From: Corynebacterium spheniscorum
Lineage (GTDB): Bacteria > Actinomycetota > Actinomycetes > Mycobacteriales > Mycobacteriaceae
DNA length: 64,000 bases
Direction of reading: 5' to 3'
Assembly (NCBI RefSeq): GCF_900113445.1
Contig: NZ_FOPJ01000008.1
Coordinates: 50,211 to 114,210 of the forward strand
A program made the translations under genes and the position numbers. The stretch's first letter is position 1. Each line of letters starts with the position of its first letter. Positions 28,637 through 37,089 of the stretch are shown here, in pieces. The notes under the pieces were generated by a model. The model saw only the letters and a program-made list of their open reading frames with translations. It did not search any database and was not told the origin of the DNA.

Positions 28637-29977
28637 ATGAGCCAACACGAATCGCCAACACCCCAAGAATCAGTTGCGCACAGCGCTTCCGTTGCGCACA
28701 GCGCTTCCAACGCGCAAAGCACCGCTCCTGCGCTGGGTACCTTGCACACCCCGGGTGCTACCCGCGTGCTCATCCTCGGCGCCGGGGAGCTAGGTAAGGA
28801 ACTCACCTTCGCTTTCCGCAAACTCGGTGTGGAAGTCCATGCCGCTGATGCGGACCCACATGCCATTGCGCTTTCCGCAGCAGATGTGGGCCATGTGGTA
28901 GACCCGGATGATCCCCAAGCCGTAGTAGAGCTAGTTGGACGCATCCACCCCACCCATGTCGTGCCGGAATTCGAATGGACCGCACCGGCCGCGTTAGCGC
29001 GCATTGATGCCGCCGGTATTCCCATCGCACCAAGTGCCAAGGCCGCACAATTAGCGTGGGAACGCGAACGTATCCGCCGCGTTGCCTCAGAGGAATTGGG
29101 CTTACCCACCTCCGCCTATGAGTTCGCCGATACCTATGAGGAATACACCGCCGCCATCGCTGAGATGGGTTATCCCTGCGTGGTAAAACCCCTGCGCTCT
29201 CGTTATGGGCGCGGCCAATCCATTGTGGAATCCGATGCTGATCTGCAATGGGCCTGGGATACTGCCCGCTGGGCTGGTGGTGGCGATACCCCACGCATCA
29301 TGGTGGAACGCTTCGTGGAATTTGATTGCGAAGTCACCATCTTGACGGTGCGCTCCATTGACCCAGCTACCGGCAAGGATGCCACCTGGTTCTGTGAACC
29401 CATTGGGCATCGCCGCCATGAAGGCCGCCTGGTGGAATCCTGGCAGCCCATGTATTTAAGCCCCGCTGCCCGCGATAATGCGCGTTCCGTGGCGGCACGC
29501 ATCACCAACGCTTTAGGTGGGCGTGGTGTCTTCGCGGTGGAATTATTCCTCGCCGGGGATGATGTGTATTTCTCTGCCGTTTCCCCGCGCCCAGATCTGT
29601 GCTGCATGGTCACGGTAGCCACCCAACGCTTTAGCGAATTCGATCTTCACGCCCGCGCCATTTTGGGCTTGCCGGTGGATGTCACGCTCACCTCCCCGGG
29701 TGCACTGGCGGTGATCATCGGCGAAGAAGAGATTGCTGCAGAAAACCTGCGTTGCGAAGGCGTGGAGCAAGCCTTGGCTTTACCGGAATCGGATCTGCGC
29801 TATTTCGGTAAGCATGGTTCTACTCTGAACCGTCGGATGGGTGTCACCTTAGCCACTGCGGAAACCGCTGAAGCGGCCCGTGAGACAGCGTTGAAGGCCG
29901 TGGACTATATCCGCCTAGTAGATAGCAGCAAGTCCACCGCAGAACCTTCACAGCAGTGGGAAGAAGACGAGGAGTAG
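28637..29977 (+). CDS. purT: Formate-dependent phosphoribosylglycinamide formyltransferase 2
   Basis: 446 residues. The biotin-carboxylase-like fold begins VLILGAGELGKELTFAFRKL, followed by the ATP-grasp domain (VVKPLRSRYGRGQSIV; FVEFDCEVTILTVRS; GGRGVFAVELFLAGDDVYFS). It makes formyl-GAR from GAR, formate and ATP, the folate-independent route. The first ~40 residues are a low-complexity Ser/Ala/His tail with an exact 18-bp tandem repeat (28673-28690, 28691-28708; SVAHSA twice). A TATATA -10 near 28583 gives a leader of about 40 nt. No Shine-Dalgarno at the usual distance. Confidence 0.93.
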   Translation: MSQHESPTPQESVAHSASVAHSASNAQSTAPALGTLHTPGATRVLILGAGELGKELTFAFRKLGVEVHAADADPHAIALSAADVGHVVDPDDPQAVVELVGRIHPTHVVPEFEWTAPAALARIDAAGIPIAPSAKAAQLAWERERIRRVASEELGLPTSAYEFADTYEEYTAAIAEMGYPCVVKPLRSRYGRGQSIVESDADLQWAWDTARWAGGGDTPRIMVERFVEFDCEVTILTVRSIDPATGKDATWFCEPIGHRRHEGRLVESWQPMYLSPAARDNARSVAARITNALGGRGVFAVELFLAGDDVYFSAVSPRPDLCCMVTVATQRFSEFDLHARAILGLPVDVTLTSPGALAVIIGEEEIAAENLRCEGVEQALALPESDLRYFGKHGSTLNRRMGVTLATAETAEAARETALKAVDYIRLVDSSKSTAEPSQQWEEDEE

Positions 29978-30056
29978 AGGCCCCGTCAAGGAGACAGGGC
30001 TCTTCCTGTTTTACTCACCTCCCTTTGCAGCGACGTGTCCTGCTGAGCAGATCACA

Positions 30057-30245
30057 TCAGTCTGCCTTTTTGGGCGAGTAGACAGCCAGAAGGAAAAGAC
30101 CAAGGGTTCCCAGCGCTACAAAATCTGCAAACCGCGACCAGCTTAGATTCTCATCCCACCCGATGACATCGCGGAATATAACGTAGGCTCCGATGATCAG
30201 GATCATGATGATCCACCTGACCAGGAATTGTCTAAAAGTATCCAT
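30057..30245 (-). CDS. Small two-helix membrane protein
   Basis: 62 residues. Helix 1 (about 9-27, FLVRWIIMILIIGAYVIF) and helix 2 (about 39-57, FVALGTLGLFLLAVY) with a KKAD tail. The ribosome site AAGGAGGG lies 7 nt before the ATG, which strongly supports expression. Family and role unknown; convergent with purT. Confidence 0.7.
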   Translation of the reverse strand: MDTFRQFLVRWIIMILIIGAYVIFRDVIGWDENLSWSRFADFVALGTLGLFLLAVYSPKKAD

Positions 30246-30637
30246 GCCAACGCCCTCCTTGCTCTACTTAGGGTCTTAAGGATTTAACAGCTACCTCGGC
30301 ACTGCCCACCCCAAGTTCGACACAATACCCAAAACCTCAGGCGACTTGTCCGCGGCCCGCACCCCGGGAGCAGACGCGCTTTTGCCCTTTAAACTGCAAT
30401 AACCCCGGCGATATACGTCTAAAACGCAGGGATCGCTCCGAGGCCTTCGTGATTAAGCGTAACACTAGTCCGTACGGCATCAAGAATAATTCGGGGACCG
30501 ATCTTAAAGCGTGGTTTTAAGGCGGCGCAGTGGATTGCTGCACACTCAAGTATCCCCGATTTGCGAGACGTTAGGCCGTGAACTACCCGATGAACCTACT
30601 TCTTGCTTGATACCTACATTCAGATCTTGGGAAGTGC
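30246..30637. other. Intergenic region without recognised feature
   Basis: About 390 bp upstream of two divergent small genes. No coding frame or clear hairpin found. Probably holds the promoters of both neighbours. Confidence 0.4.
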
Positions 30638-30898
30638 GTGACTAGAAGAGTTCTCTATGTCGATGACGTAGTACTTAAGATGCCGAAAGCTTCGTTTGCC
30701 CTGGAAGAGTTGAGTGCCTTTAGCGAGGTGGCGGAGGTGCTTGTTCCTGTCACTGCGGCACAGACGACACCGACTGGTTTTCATCAAGAGCTTGGGCAAG
30801 CTGATTCTGTCTATGTTGCCGACGCTGAAACGGCCCGCTTGTTCTGTGCACAATGGAAAGCTGTTCGCGAGCAGATATGTTGGAGCGATTATTTCTAG
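30638..30898 (+). CDS. Possible small protein, function unknown
   Basis: 86 codons from GTG 30638 (GGGAAG upstream). The start VLYVDDVVLKMPKASFALEEL has alternating hydrophobic residues like the first strand of a Rossmann-type or HAD-like fold, but the protein stops after about 86 residues. It could be an intact small protein or the start of a truncated one. A perfect terminator lies 9 nt beyond its stop, which supports transcription. Confidence 0.45.
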   Translation: MTRRVLYVDDVVLKMPKASFALEELSAFSEVAEVLVPVTAAQTTPTGFHQELGQADSVYVADAETARLFCAQWKAVREQICWSDYF

Positions 30899-30906
30899 CC
30901 ATGCTT

Positions 30907-30948
30907 AAGGCCCACCCACTTCCTCCGTGGAAGAAGTGGGTGGGCCTT
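30907..30948. terminator. 16-bp perfect-stem terminator
   Basis: AAGGCCCACCCACTTC (30907-30922) pairs with 30933-30948 around a 10-nt loop. There is only a weak T-run, but the stem is very stable. Confidence 0.75.
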
Positions 30949-30968
30949 AGATGCGCGCAGTTTTCCAT

Positions 30969-31122
30969 GCGCCAAGGGAGTGCGAGGAAGGTTGCCTCGG
31001 AGGGCAAAAACCCTACTTCTTCAACGGAGGTCGCATTGTGTACAGGAGAGAGATTCTGCGAGATCACGCTGAAGAAGCCAGCCCTAGATTCTTCCTTCCT
31101 CACACTCCCAAGCCTCAGGCGC
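30969..31122. ncRNA. Candidate rod-shaped structured RNA (strand undetermined)
   Basis: Hand-drawn pairings nest around one axis: GCGCC (30969-30973) with GGCGC (31118-31122); a 16-bp stem with one mismatch (30976-30991 with 31094-31109); CTTCTTCA (31016-31023) with TGAAGAAG (31070-31077); TCGCA (31031-31035) with TGCGA (31057-31061). A side hairpin AGGG/CCCT (31001-31014) lies in the bubble. A long closing stem, central bubble and apical stem resemble the outline of 6S-type RNAs; that identity is a guess. Confidence 0.4.
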
Positions 31123-31171
31123 CCTAGGTGCTCCACATAGGGAGTGGAGCGGCGCTCAAGGTAGGTGGGCG

Positions 31172-31285
31172 ATGAGTGTGTGCAGCGGGCGCACTACCGT
31201 GTTTGAGTAGTCCAACAACCTGGGCTCCTGAACAGCTTGTTGGGTTACCCTCTCAGCAGCGGTGCAGCTCACCGCACACACTCAT
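31172..31285. ncRNA. Candidate multibranched structured RNA beside pck (strand undetermined)
   Basis: A 12-bp perfect stem (ATGAGTGTGTGC, 31172-31183, with 31274-31285) closes a junction. Three local helices lie inside: ACTAC/GTAGT (31193-31197, 31207-31211), CCAACAA/TTGTTGG (31212-31218, 31237-31243) and GCGGTG/CACCGC (31259-31264, 31270-31275, overlapping the closing stem by 2 nt). On the minus strand it would lie in the 3' UTR of the pck fragment. No known RNA family recognised. Confidence 0.4.
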
Positions 31286-31351
31286 GCCACGTCTATGGAG
31301 TTAGGCAACGCCGCTATCGGCTTTCGCCTTAAAAGGGCGTGCTTCTCGTGC

Positions 31352-32803
31352 TTATTCCTTGTCTAGGTCATCTTGGATGCGAGCATGCGCATCCTTAATG
31401 GCCTGCGGCAGATCCGGGAATTGTTCCAGGTGCTCCTTGCGGGATTCCATCTCGATCATCCAACGATCATGGTTGACCTTCAGGATCTCCTCGAGGTCCT
31501 CCAAGGAACCGGTGAAGCCATCCAGGTTGAGTTCCTCCACCGTGGGAACAGAACCAACCGGGGTCTTCGTGCCGGTGGCACGGCCTTCGCGGTAGTCCAT
31601 CAGCCACAGCAGGGCACGCAGGTTATCGCGGTAACCAGGCCACATATAGCGGCCATCTTCACCACGCTGGAACCAGTTCACGTGCGCAAACACCGGCATG
31701 GCATTTTCGGCACCCTTTTCCTTGACCTGGTCAAGGATCTCCAACCAGTGCTCGGCGTACTTGCCTTCTGGGTAGGCCATGAAGGGGCGCATGGACATGG
31801 GGTCATAGCGCAGTTGGCCTTGCTTACCCTCCGCGGCGAAGGTGGCTTCCGCACCCAAAGTCAGGCCATCATAAACGCCTTCCGCTGGGTCGGTGAAAGC
31901 ACGGATCAAAGGTTCGCGGTCACGCACGCGGCCACCGAAGATAATCGCATCGATCGGCACACCAGCCGGTGCCTCATAATCCGATGCAATATTCGGCACA
32001 TTCGCCAAGGTGGTGGTGAAGCGAGAGTTCGGGTGTGCCCACTCATCACCATCCGCATCGGAGCGTTGGCGTTCTTCCGGGCGCTCACTAATCGGGGCGC
32101 CGGTCCAGTCCAACCAACCATCCAGGTCCTCAGGGTGCTGCGGGGTTTTACCTTCCCACCACACTTCCTCAGTCTTGGGGTTATAGGCAACGTTGGTAAA
32201 GAGGGTGCGGCTGCCTTCTTCGATGGACTTCATGGCACCGGGGTTGGTGTCTTCGTTGGTATTGCCGGCAACACCGAAGGCACCGAATTCCGGGTTCATG
32301 CCATAAAGGCGGCCATCTTCACCAACGCGTAGCCACACAATGTCATCGCCATAGAAGTAGACGCGGTAGCGATCTTCCAGGCCATTCGGCGGCAGCATCA
32401 TAGCCAGGTTGGTTTTACCCGAAGCAGAGGGGAAGCCACCGCAAATATGCCACTTCTTGCCGGTCTTGAGGTCCTCAATACCAATGAGCATGAATTGTTC
32501 AGCCAAGAACTCACCCGAAGCCCAGCCGTCATAGCAGGCCTGGCGCAGGCCATGGGCGATCTTGCCCAAGAGCGCATTGCCGCCATAGGAGGAACCGAAG
32601 TGCAAGATGGTGCGATCATCCGCCACGGTGGCAAAGAGGCGCTTATCATCTTCGGTGCCCTGGCCCAGGTTCGGCAGATCACCGGTGACGTGCACAGCAC
32701 GCACAAAGTGCTCTGGTTCGGCTAGGTCGCTGAGGTAGCCCACGCCCACGCGCGCCATGCGGATCATGTGCAGGCACACGGTGCGGTTATCGGTGAGCTC
32801 CAT
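31352..32803 (-). pseudogene. pck: pck 3' fragment: C-terminal part of GTP-dependent PEP carboxykinase, cut by an inserted element
   Basis: From ATG 32803 the frame encodes 483 residues starting MELTDNRTVCLHMIRMARVG. It carries the P-loop GGFPSASGKTNLAMM, the metal/nucleotide motif YFYGDDIVWL and the C-terminal lid NWFQRGEDGRYMWPG. A complete GTP-PEPCK has about 610 residues; the first ~155 are missing here and are encoded at 37986-37508. Joining 37508 to 32789 restores one frame of 638 codons. The start ATG and an AGGGG ribosome site come from the element, so a truncated protein could be made. It lacks the N-terminal substrate-binding part and should not be active alone. An in-frame ATG at 32848 is a longer alternative. 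Confidence 0.93.
32790..32802. repeat. Left attachment core (integrase side)
   Basis: TCGGTGAGCTCCA, identical to 37508-37520. It codes the VELTD/MELTD segment of PEPCK on the minus strand. Flanking bases differ at both ends, so the shared core is exactly 13 bp. Confidence 0.9.
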
Positions 32804-32914
32804 AAACTCATTTCCCCTGGTTAGTTGTAACCGGGGGTTTTGCTGCATCTACGCTGGTAAACACGTTTTCAGCATACACCACTAATGGACTGTGATGGAC
32901 TCGTGTAGCCTCGT

Positions 32915-32934
32915 ATTTGGCACATATTTGGCAC
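32915..32934 (+). repeat. Left 20-bp arm-type repeat
   Basis: ATTTGGCACATATTTGGCAC, itself two TTTGGCAC units 11 bp apart, identical to 37425-37444 in the same orientation. It lies just upstream of the integrase start, where integrase binding could also control its own promoter. A further related GTGGCAC lies at 32939. Confidence 0.85.
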
Positions 32935-32967
32935 GTTCGTGGCACACACCAAGGGCAGGTACAGGCA

Positions 32968-34215
32968 ATGGGGCGTACTCAATTCGGCAATATCCGCCGC
33001 TTAAAGTCAGGGCGTTACCAAGCCCGCTACCGCTACCGGGGTAATGACTACATAGGGCCCGGTACGTTTAAGACGCGGGCGCTGGCACAGGGGTGGCTCA
33101 ACAAAGAAGAAGAGCTAATCACCTTCGATAAGTGGGCACCCCCGGCTCAAAGACAGGAAGAGCAAGCAAACGATGAGGAACGCCGCGCGCTTACTGTAGG
33201 GGCGTGGCTTGAACAGCACCTAGAGTCACTAACCCGTGGTGCACAACCTATTCGCCATTCCACCGCACAGCACTACCGGCGTGTTATCGATAACCGCATT
33301 ATTGCCCCTATCGCGCCGGGTGATGAGGAACCGGACATTATTCGGTTGAAAGATATTCCCCTCGTGGATTTGGTGAAGGGTGATGTTTATAGGTGGTGGG
33401 ACGCTTTAGAGCGTGTCTATGACACCGCTGAAACGAACAGGAAAGCGTACATGCGTTTAAAGGCGGCGTGCGCTGAAGCGATACGGCGTGAACTAATCAC
33501 AATTAGCCCGGTGGATATTCTGGCCGCCTCACGTAAACCAGACACCAAGGAGCAATACCTCCCTAAAGATTGGGAGTTAGCTGCCATTGTGGAAGCAGTA
33601 AACCCCCGCTATCGGTTGCTGACGATCTTGTGCTTGTATCACGGGTTGCGCATTGGGGAAGCGTTAGCGCTTGAGTCTGATTGCTTTGTGTCCACTACAC
33701 CTGTGCCTTACGCGCCGGTGTTTGGTGTACGGGTGAAGCAGAATGCCCAACGCCTACGAGGTGATAACCGGCGTACATACATGCGCATTCAACCCCCTAA
33801 GAGTAAAGCGGGTTACCGGGTGGTGCCGTTCATGCCTAGGTTTGTGCCCTATCTTTATGACCACTTAGAGCACTATATGGATGCTTCCCCGGTGGAGGTG
33901 GAGACGTGGGAGGGGCCCCGGTCTGTTCGGTTGCTCACCACTACCGCAAGGGGCCGTATCTTTACGGATGCTGGCTATCGGGGTGTGTTGAGGCGTGTGG
34001 CACGTCGGGTAGGGGCAGATGAGGGAATTAAACCGCATTCGGGTCGTAGGTGGCTTACAACGCGGCTTGCTGAACGTGGGGCGCATCTTAAAGAGATTGG
34101 CAGCATTCTTGGTGATAATGATTTAACCACGATTACAAAGATTTATATGAAGGTTCGTGCGGAGCGTACGGAAGAGCTCATGGGTGAGCTGAGTGATTCG
34201 TTAGGTGTGGATTAG
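32968..34215 (+). CDS. int: Tyrosine recombinase / phage-type integrase
   Basis: 415 residues from ATG 32968; codons upstream to 32917 overlap the arm repeat and are unlikely. The N-terminal AP2-like arm-binding part (FGNIRRLKSGRYQARYRYRG) is followed by a SAM-like core-binding domain (about 65-180) and the catalytic domain. Catalytic residues visible: Arg228 in HGLRIGEAL, His357 and Arg360 in HSGRRWLTTRLAERG, and Tyr393 in ITKIYMKV. It should recombine the 13-bp cores that flank the element. It is transcribed away from the left core and followed after 32 bp by an unknown gene; a CCCGGCGCGCCGGG palindrome lies between them. Confidence 0.95.
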   Translation: MGRTQFGNIRRLKSGRYQARYRYRGNDYIGPGTFKTRALAQGWLNKEEELITFDKWAPPAQRQEEQANDEERRALTVGAWLEQHLESLTRGAQPIRHSTAQHYRRVIDNRIIAPIAPGDEEPDIIRLKDIPLVDLVKGDVYRWWDALERVYDTAETNRKAYMRLKAACAEAIRRELITISPVDILAASRKPDTKEQYLPKDWELAAIVEAVNPRYRLLTILCLYHGLRIGEALALESDCFVSTTPVPYAPVFGVRVKQNAQRLRGDNRRTYMRIQPPKSKAGYRVVPFMPRFVPYLYDHLEHYMDASPVEVETWEGPRSVRLLTTTARGRIFTDAGYRGVLRRVARRVGADEGIKPHSGRRWLTTRLAERGAHLKEIGSILGDNDLTTITKIYMKVRAERTEELMGELSDSLGVD

Positions 34216-34247
34216 TCCCGGCGCGCCGGGTTAGGAAGGTGGTTGTT

Positions 34248-34685
34248 ATGGGGCGTGAAACTCTACGACATAGGAAGGGTTCCCCTAGGCAGATTCAGGT
34301 AGTGGATGAGGGTTACATTATGGGGCGCTTGGTGACACCGCATGTTGAAGGGTTTGCCCGGGGGATGATTTTCGTTAGGAACAGGTGGGGAAACAGTATG
34401 CACACAAGGCACTTGGCTCGTGGTAAATGGGTAGGGGCCTTCGGTCATAGTCCCGTGCCTGTTTGTTTTGGTGATAACGGGGTGCGGTATTTCCCCTGCG
34501 CTAAGTTAGGTACACGTCAGATTTGCGTAGCGGCGCGGGCGGTTGATGGGGAAGATGTGCGGTATCTGGTGTTCCCTGATTTTCGGATTACTGAGGAAAA
34601 GTTAGGGCCTGTGCTTGATCGCATTTATAGGTCAGGGGTGCGTGAGATTGAGTATTCAGTGTTACGCCGCTTACTTGATATGTGA
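34248..34685 (+). CDS. Unknown element-borne protein, 145 residues
   Basis: ATG 34248 with GGAAGG about 9 nt upstream. The protein is mixed alpha/beta, basic in its first half (GRETLRHRKGSPRQIQV) and ends with a helical segment (EIEYSVLRRLLDM). It has few Cys and no membrane helix. I recognise no family. Position directly after int in a small element suggests a regulatory, superinfection or host-interaction role, but that is inference only. Confidence 0.65.
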   Translation: MGRETLRHRKGSPRQIQVVDEGYIMGRLVTPHVEGFARGMIFVRNRWGNSMHTRHLARGKWVGAFGHSPVPVCFGDNGVRYFPCAKLGTRQICVAARAVDGEDVRYLVFPDFRITEEKLGPVLDRIYRSGVREIEYSVLRRLLDM

Positions 34686-34936
34686 GTTATGGCACGTAAC
34701 CTTGTGGGGGCATGTGGGGGCATTGTAGGGTGTCTGTGAAAGCCCTTCATTAGGTTCTAGCCGTAGTCCTAGTGGAGCCGTTACCCCTATCCTCACGATC
34801 GAACAGGCTAGGGCCCATAACGGAAGGCCGGTAAGGCTGGTGGATATAGACGGTGGACGGCAAAGACTCTATTGCCCTAAGCATCCTAAAGCGGTGCTTC
34901 GCTTCTAATAGCCCCTGATTCGTTGGGGGCGGTTAA

Positions 34937-34957
34937 GTATGCCCAAAAGTGGCATAC
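34937..34957. promoter_or_regulatory. Inverted repeat before the excisionase-like gene
   Basis: GTATGCC-N7-GGCATAC, a perfect 7-bp dyad 19 bp upstream of the start codon. It is a likely operator. The preceding 250 bp (34686-34936) hold no gene with a usable start; an open frame there ends at 34908 but has no ATG, GTG or TTG upstream in frame. Confidence 0.5.
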
Positions 34958-34975
34958 CGGAAGGAGCCTAGAGCC

Positions 34976-35209
34976 GTGTCTCTCCACACCCCCGGCGCTT
35001 CGACTAAGCGCACCTGCCACCTAAAGCCCCGCCATATTGGCACCGTAGCTGACGCTTCTAAGCGGTGGTGCGTATCCGAAAAGACTATCCGCAGGATGAT
35101 TAACGCGGGGGAACTGACTGGTTACTACCCCACCCCACGCCGCCTACGTGTCGACCTAGTCGAACTAGATCAGGTCATGGAAGCCCGTAGCACTAAGTGG
35201 GGTGCATAA
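34976..35209 (+). CDS. Small MerR/AlpA-like helix-turn-helix protein, probable excisionase
   Basis: 77 residues from GTG 34976 with AAGGAG 9 nt upstream. GTVADASKRWCVSEKTIRRMINAGELTGYYPTPRRLRV is the HTH_17/excisionase pattern: one winged helix-turn-helix with the Gly-containing turn and an Arg-rich wing. Such proteins direct excision or control early transcription in integrative elements. The GTG start is preferred to 34949 because of the ribosome site. Confidence 0.75.
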   Translation: MSLHTPGASTKRTCHLKPRHIGTVADASKRWCVSEKTIRRMINAGELTGYYPTPRRLRVDLVELDQVMEARSTKWGA

Positions 35210-35477
35210 CCTCATGTGCGCACCTAACAGCCTTCAGCATGTAAACCCACGCCCGGGCGCATATGGGCAGCTGGTAACAGGGGGTGGCCCAAAATATCTA
35301 GGGGGTATGCCAGATGACTACGCCCCTCCCAGCATGAACAGTCGTTTATCTCTCCCCGAGTACTCAGGGGGTCGCGCGCGCGTGTGTGCCGTTTTCAGGG
35401 GCCTAACAACAATTGGTGCTAACAACCGTAGCCACCAAAGCGCATAACCCAACGATTCCCTAACAGGAGATTGAACT

Positions 35478-36338
35478 TTGAACCTGAAACCTTCTGATTT
35501 TCGCAGGAAACAGGATTACTGGATGCTAGCGATAGCGACCTATAGGAAGGAAAACGGTAGGAAACTAAGCCCGAACACGTTTGCCGTGGCGAAGGCTCTG
35601 CAGTCCTTTGAGCACGCTCAAGCGGGGCCGGATCAGGGCACTTGCTGGCCCGGTCGAAACCGTATCGCCAAAGCAGCTGAGATTGGAGGAAAGCCGGAAA
35701 CCCAGCGGCGTGAGGTAAGCAAGCACTTACGAACCCTGGAGAGCCTTGGGTTTATCGTGAAGCTACGTGAAGGGGTTGCACCTACGTGGGATAGGCCCGC
35801 TGTAACCGCTAAGTGGCGATTGGTCTTGCCGAAGAGCGAAGAAGAGCGCGTTAGTGCAAACCTTGAACCTTCAGACCGGAAAACACACCGGGATAAGGTT
35901 GGGGATAATGCCGGGGATAGGGCCCCGAACGAAACAGAGGCGGGGGCTCAATTGCACACCCTAACCTTAGATAAGAACCTCCGAGATAATAACCTCCGAA
36001 GGGGAACCCCTGAACTGGCTGCTAACGCCCGAAAAGCCGTACCTGGCACTATCCCAACCCCTTCAGGGCCTCAAGCTATCGAAACCTTCCTCGATCATGT
36101 AGACCGCTTCCCAGCGGAAACTAGGAACTATTACAACTATTTGGCAGAGAAAGAAGGATTCAAGGTGCCCTACGAAACAGCGCTGACAGTGTTCAGCTCG
36201 CACATGGCAGGGGAGAATCGCAGTAATTGGCTTGGTGCATTCAAGTACTACGCATCAATGGCAATTACAGGGGAAGAGAGCACACCGGACGAACTAGGCA
36301 TGGCAGCGGATGCACTTGCTGACCTCAACTACACCTAA
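35478..36338 (+). CDS. Winged-helix protein, probable replication initiator of the element
   Basis: 286 residues from TTG 35478 with AGGAG 8 nt upstream. Residues about 45-110 (GTCWPGRNRIAKAAEIGG...VSKHLRTLESLGFIVKLREG) form a helix-turn-helix/winged-helix like the N-terminal domains of plasmid and phage replication proteins. The middle is low-complexity and charged. The C-terminal part (about 195-280) is helical, DnaD- or initiator-like in outline. Replication is inferred from fold and position; a transcriptional regulator is the alternative. The 270 bp before it contain only an unlikely frame. Confidence 0.6.
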   Translation: MNLKPSDFRRKQDYWMLAIATYRKENGRKLSPNTFAVAKALQSFEHAQAGPDQGTCWPGRNRIAKAAEIGGKPETQRREVSKHLRTLESLGFIVKLREGVAPTWDRPAVTAKWRLVLPKSEEERVSANLEPSDRKTHRDKVGDNAGDRAPNETEAGAQLHTLTLDKNLRDNNLRRGTPELAANARKAVPGTIPTPSGPQAIETFLDHVDRFPAETRNYYNYLAEKEGFKVPYETALTVFSSHMAGENRSNWLGAFKYYASMAITGEESTPDELGMAADALADLNYT

Positions 36339-36372
36339 CCCCTTCAATAGTGAAAGCAGTAAGGAGCAATAG

Positions 36373-36561
36373 TTGCGCATTTATGGTCGCTCTCGCATCG
36401 GCAAACCCGCGTATATCAGTTTGCAACAATCAAGGAACAACCCAGACCGGATGTTCATATCTTCCCCGAACATGATTGAGCTATCCCCTGAAGAAACGGA
36501 TGAGTTAATCAACGGATTAAAGTTAGTGGCGGGGCGGATTTGGTCTAATGCCACGTTCTAA
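36373..36561 (+). CDS. Small element-borne protein, 62 residues
   Basis: TTG start at 36373 with AAGGAG 6 nt upstream, 34 bp after the previous gene. The protein ends with an amphipathic helix (SPEETDELINGLKLVAGRIW); the first half is strand-like (ISLQQSRNNPDRMFISS). No family recognised; possibly translated with the initiator-like gene. Confidence 0.55.
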   Translation: MRIYGRSRIGKPAYISLQQSRNNPDRMFISSPNMIELSPEETDELINGLKLVAGRIWSNATF

Positions 36562-36712
36562 GGGGCGGGTAGGTGGCTAGGTGGGGAGGGTATGCCGGGC
36601 ACGGTTCCCCCTTCCCCGGCCTATAGGCCTTAAGTGCCATCGGGTATTGGTTATCGCGCCGGGTAGCGTGTACATGCCTTCAGGTTGATGCCGTTTATAG
36701 GTGTGTGCCCTT

Positions 36713-37073
36713 CCCGGCGCGCCTGTATGCCATTCTAAGGCCCTTTAATGGCATGGATAGGCAAACACATTAGGGGGTGCGTGAAAGCGCGTTAGACGGG
36801 ATTCTAGGGGGCCTTATTTTAAGCGGTGGGGTTAATTCTGATGTCGTTTATCAAGGATCAGGGCAGTGCCCCCCGTGCGCGTGTGAACCCGCGCTCACTG
36901 CCCTTCATGCGGAAGGCGCTAACCCTTGGTGTGTCTGAAGCCCGCTTAGTGATGGGGATTAAGGGATCAGAATAAGGGGAAGAGAACACCTTCCCCCCTT
37001 GGGGGGATTGAGGGGGGTGGATGGTTTAGGGGCGGTTTGGTGTGTACGCCGTTCCGGTTGCTCCCGGCGCGCC
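36713..37073. repeat. Repeated CCCGGCGCGCC motif in the element
   Basis: CCCGGCGCGCC occurs at 36713-36723 and 37063-37073, and as the palindrome CCCGGCGCGCCGGG at 34217-34230. The spacing is irregular. They lie in or beside non-coding stretches, so could be protein-binding or replication sites. Confidence 0.5.
36841..36975 (+). CDS. Very small possible protein, 44 residues
   Basis: ATG 36841 to TAA 36975, preceded by a G-rich stretch about 10 nt upstream. The peptide is basic, with FMRKALTLGVSEARLVMGIKG near its end. Only weak evidence; could be chance. Confidence 0.3.
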   Translation: MSFIKDQGSAPRARVNPRSLPFMRKALTLGVSEARLVMGIKGSE

Positions 37074-37089
37074 TTTATGTGTTGAACGG

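Noticed and set aside
30976..31014. Resemblance of GAGGAAGGTTGCC...GGAGGGCA to the conserved GAGGAAAGTCC region of RNase P RNA
   Set aside because: The match is partial, the following conserved blocks (such as ACAGAAA) are missing, and the structured region is far too short for RNase P RNA.
30750..31140. Overlapping plus and minus frames across the rod-shaped RNA candidate
   Set aside because: Neither has a ribosome site or family similarity, and they follow from GC bias in the inverted repeats.
34700..34908. Open frame ending RQRLYCPKHPKAVLRF in the element
   Set aside because: Reads like protein, but there is no start codon after the upstream in-frame stop until late in the frame; possible remnant only.
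35202..35447. 81-codon frame overlapping the end of the excisionase-like gene
   Set aside because: No ribosome site, low-complexity Pro/Gly-rich translation and no similarity; probably the leader of the initiator-like gene.
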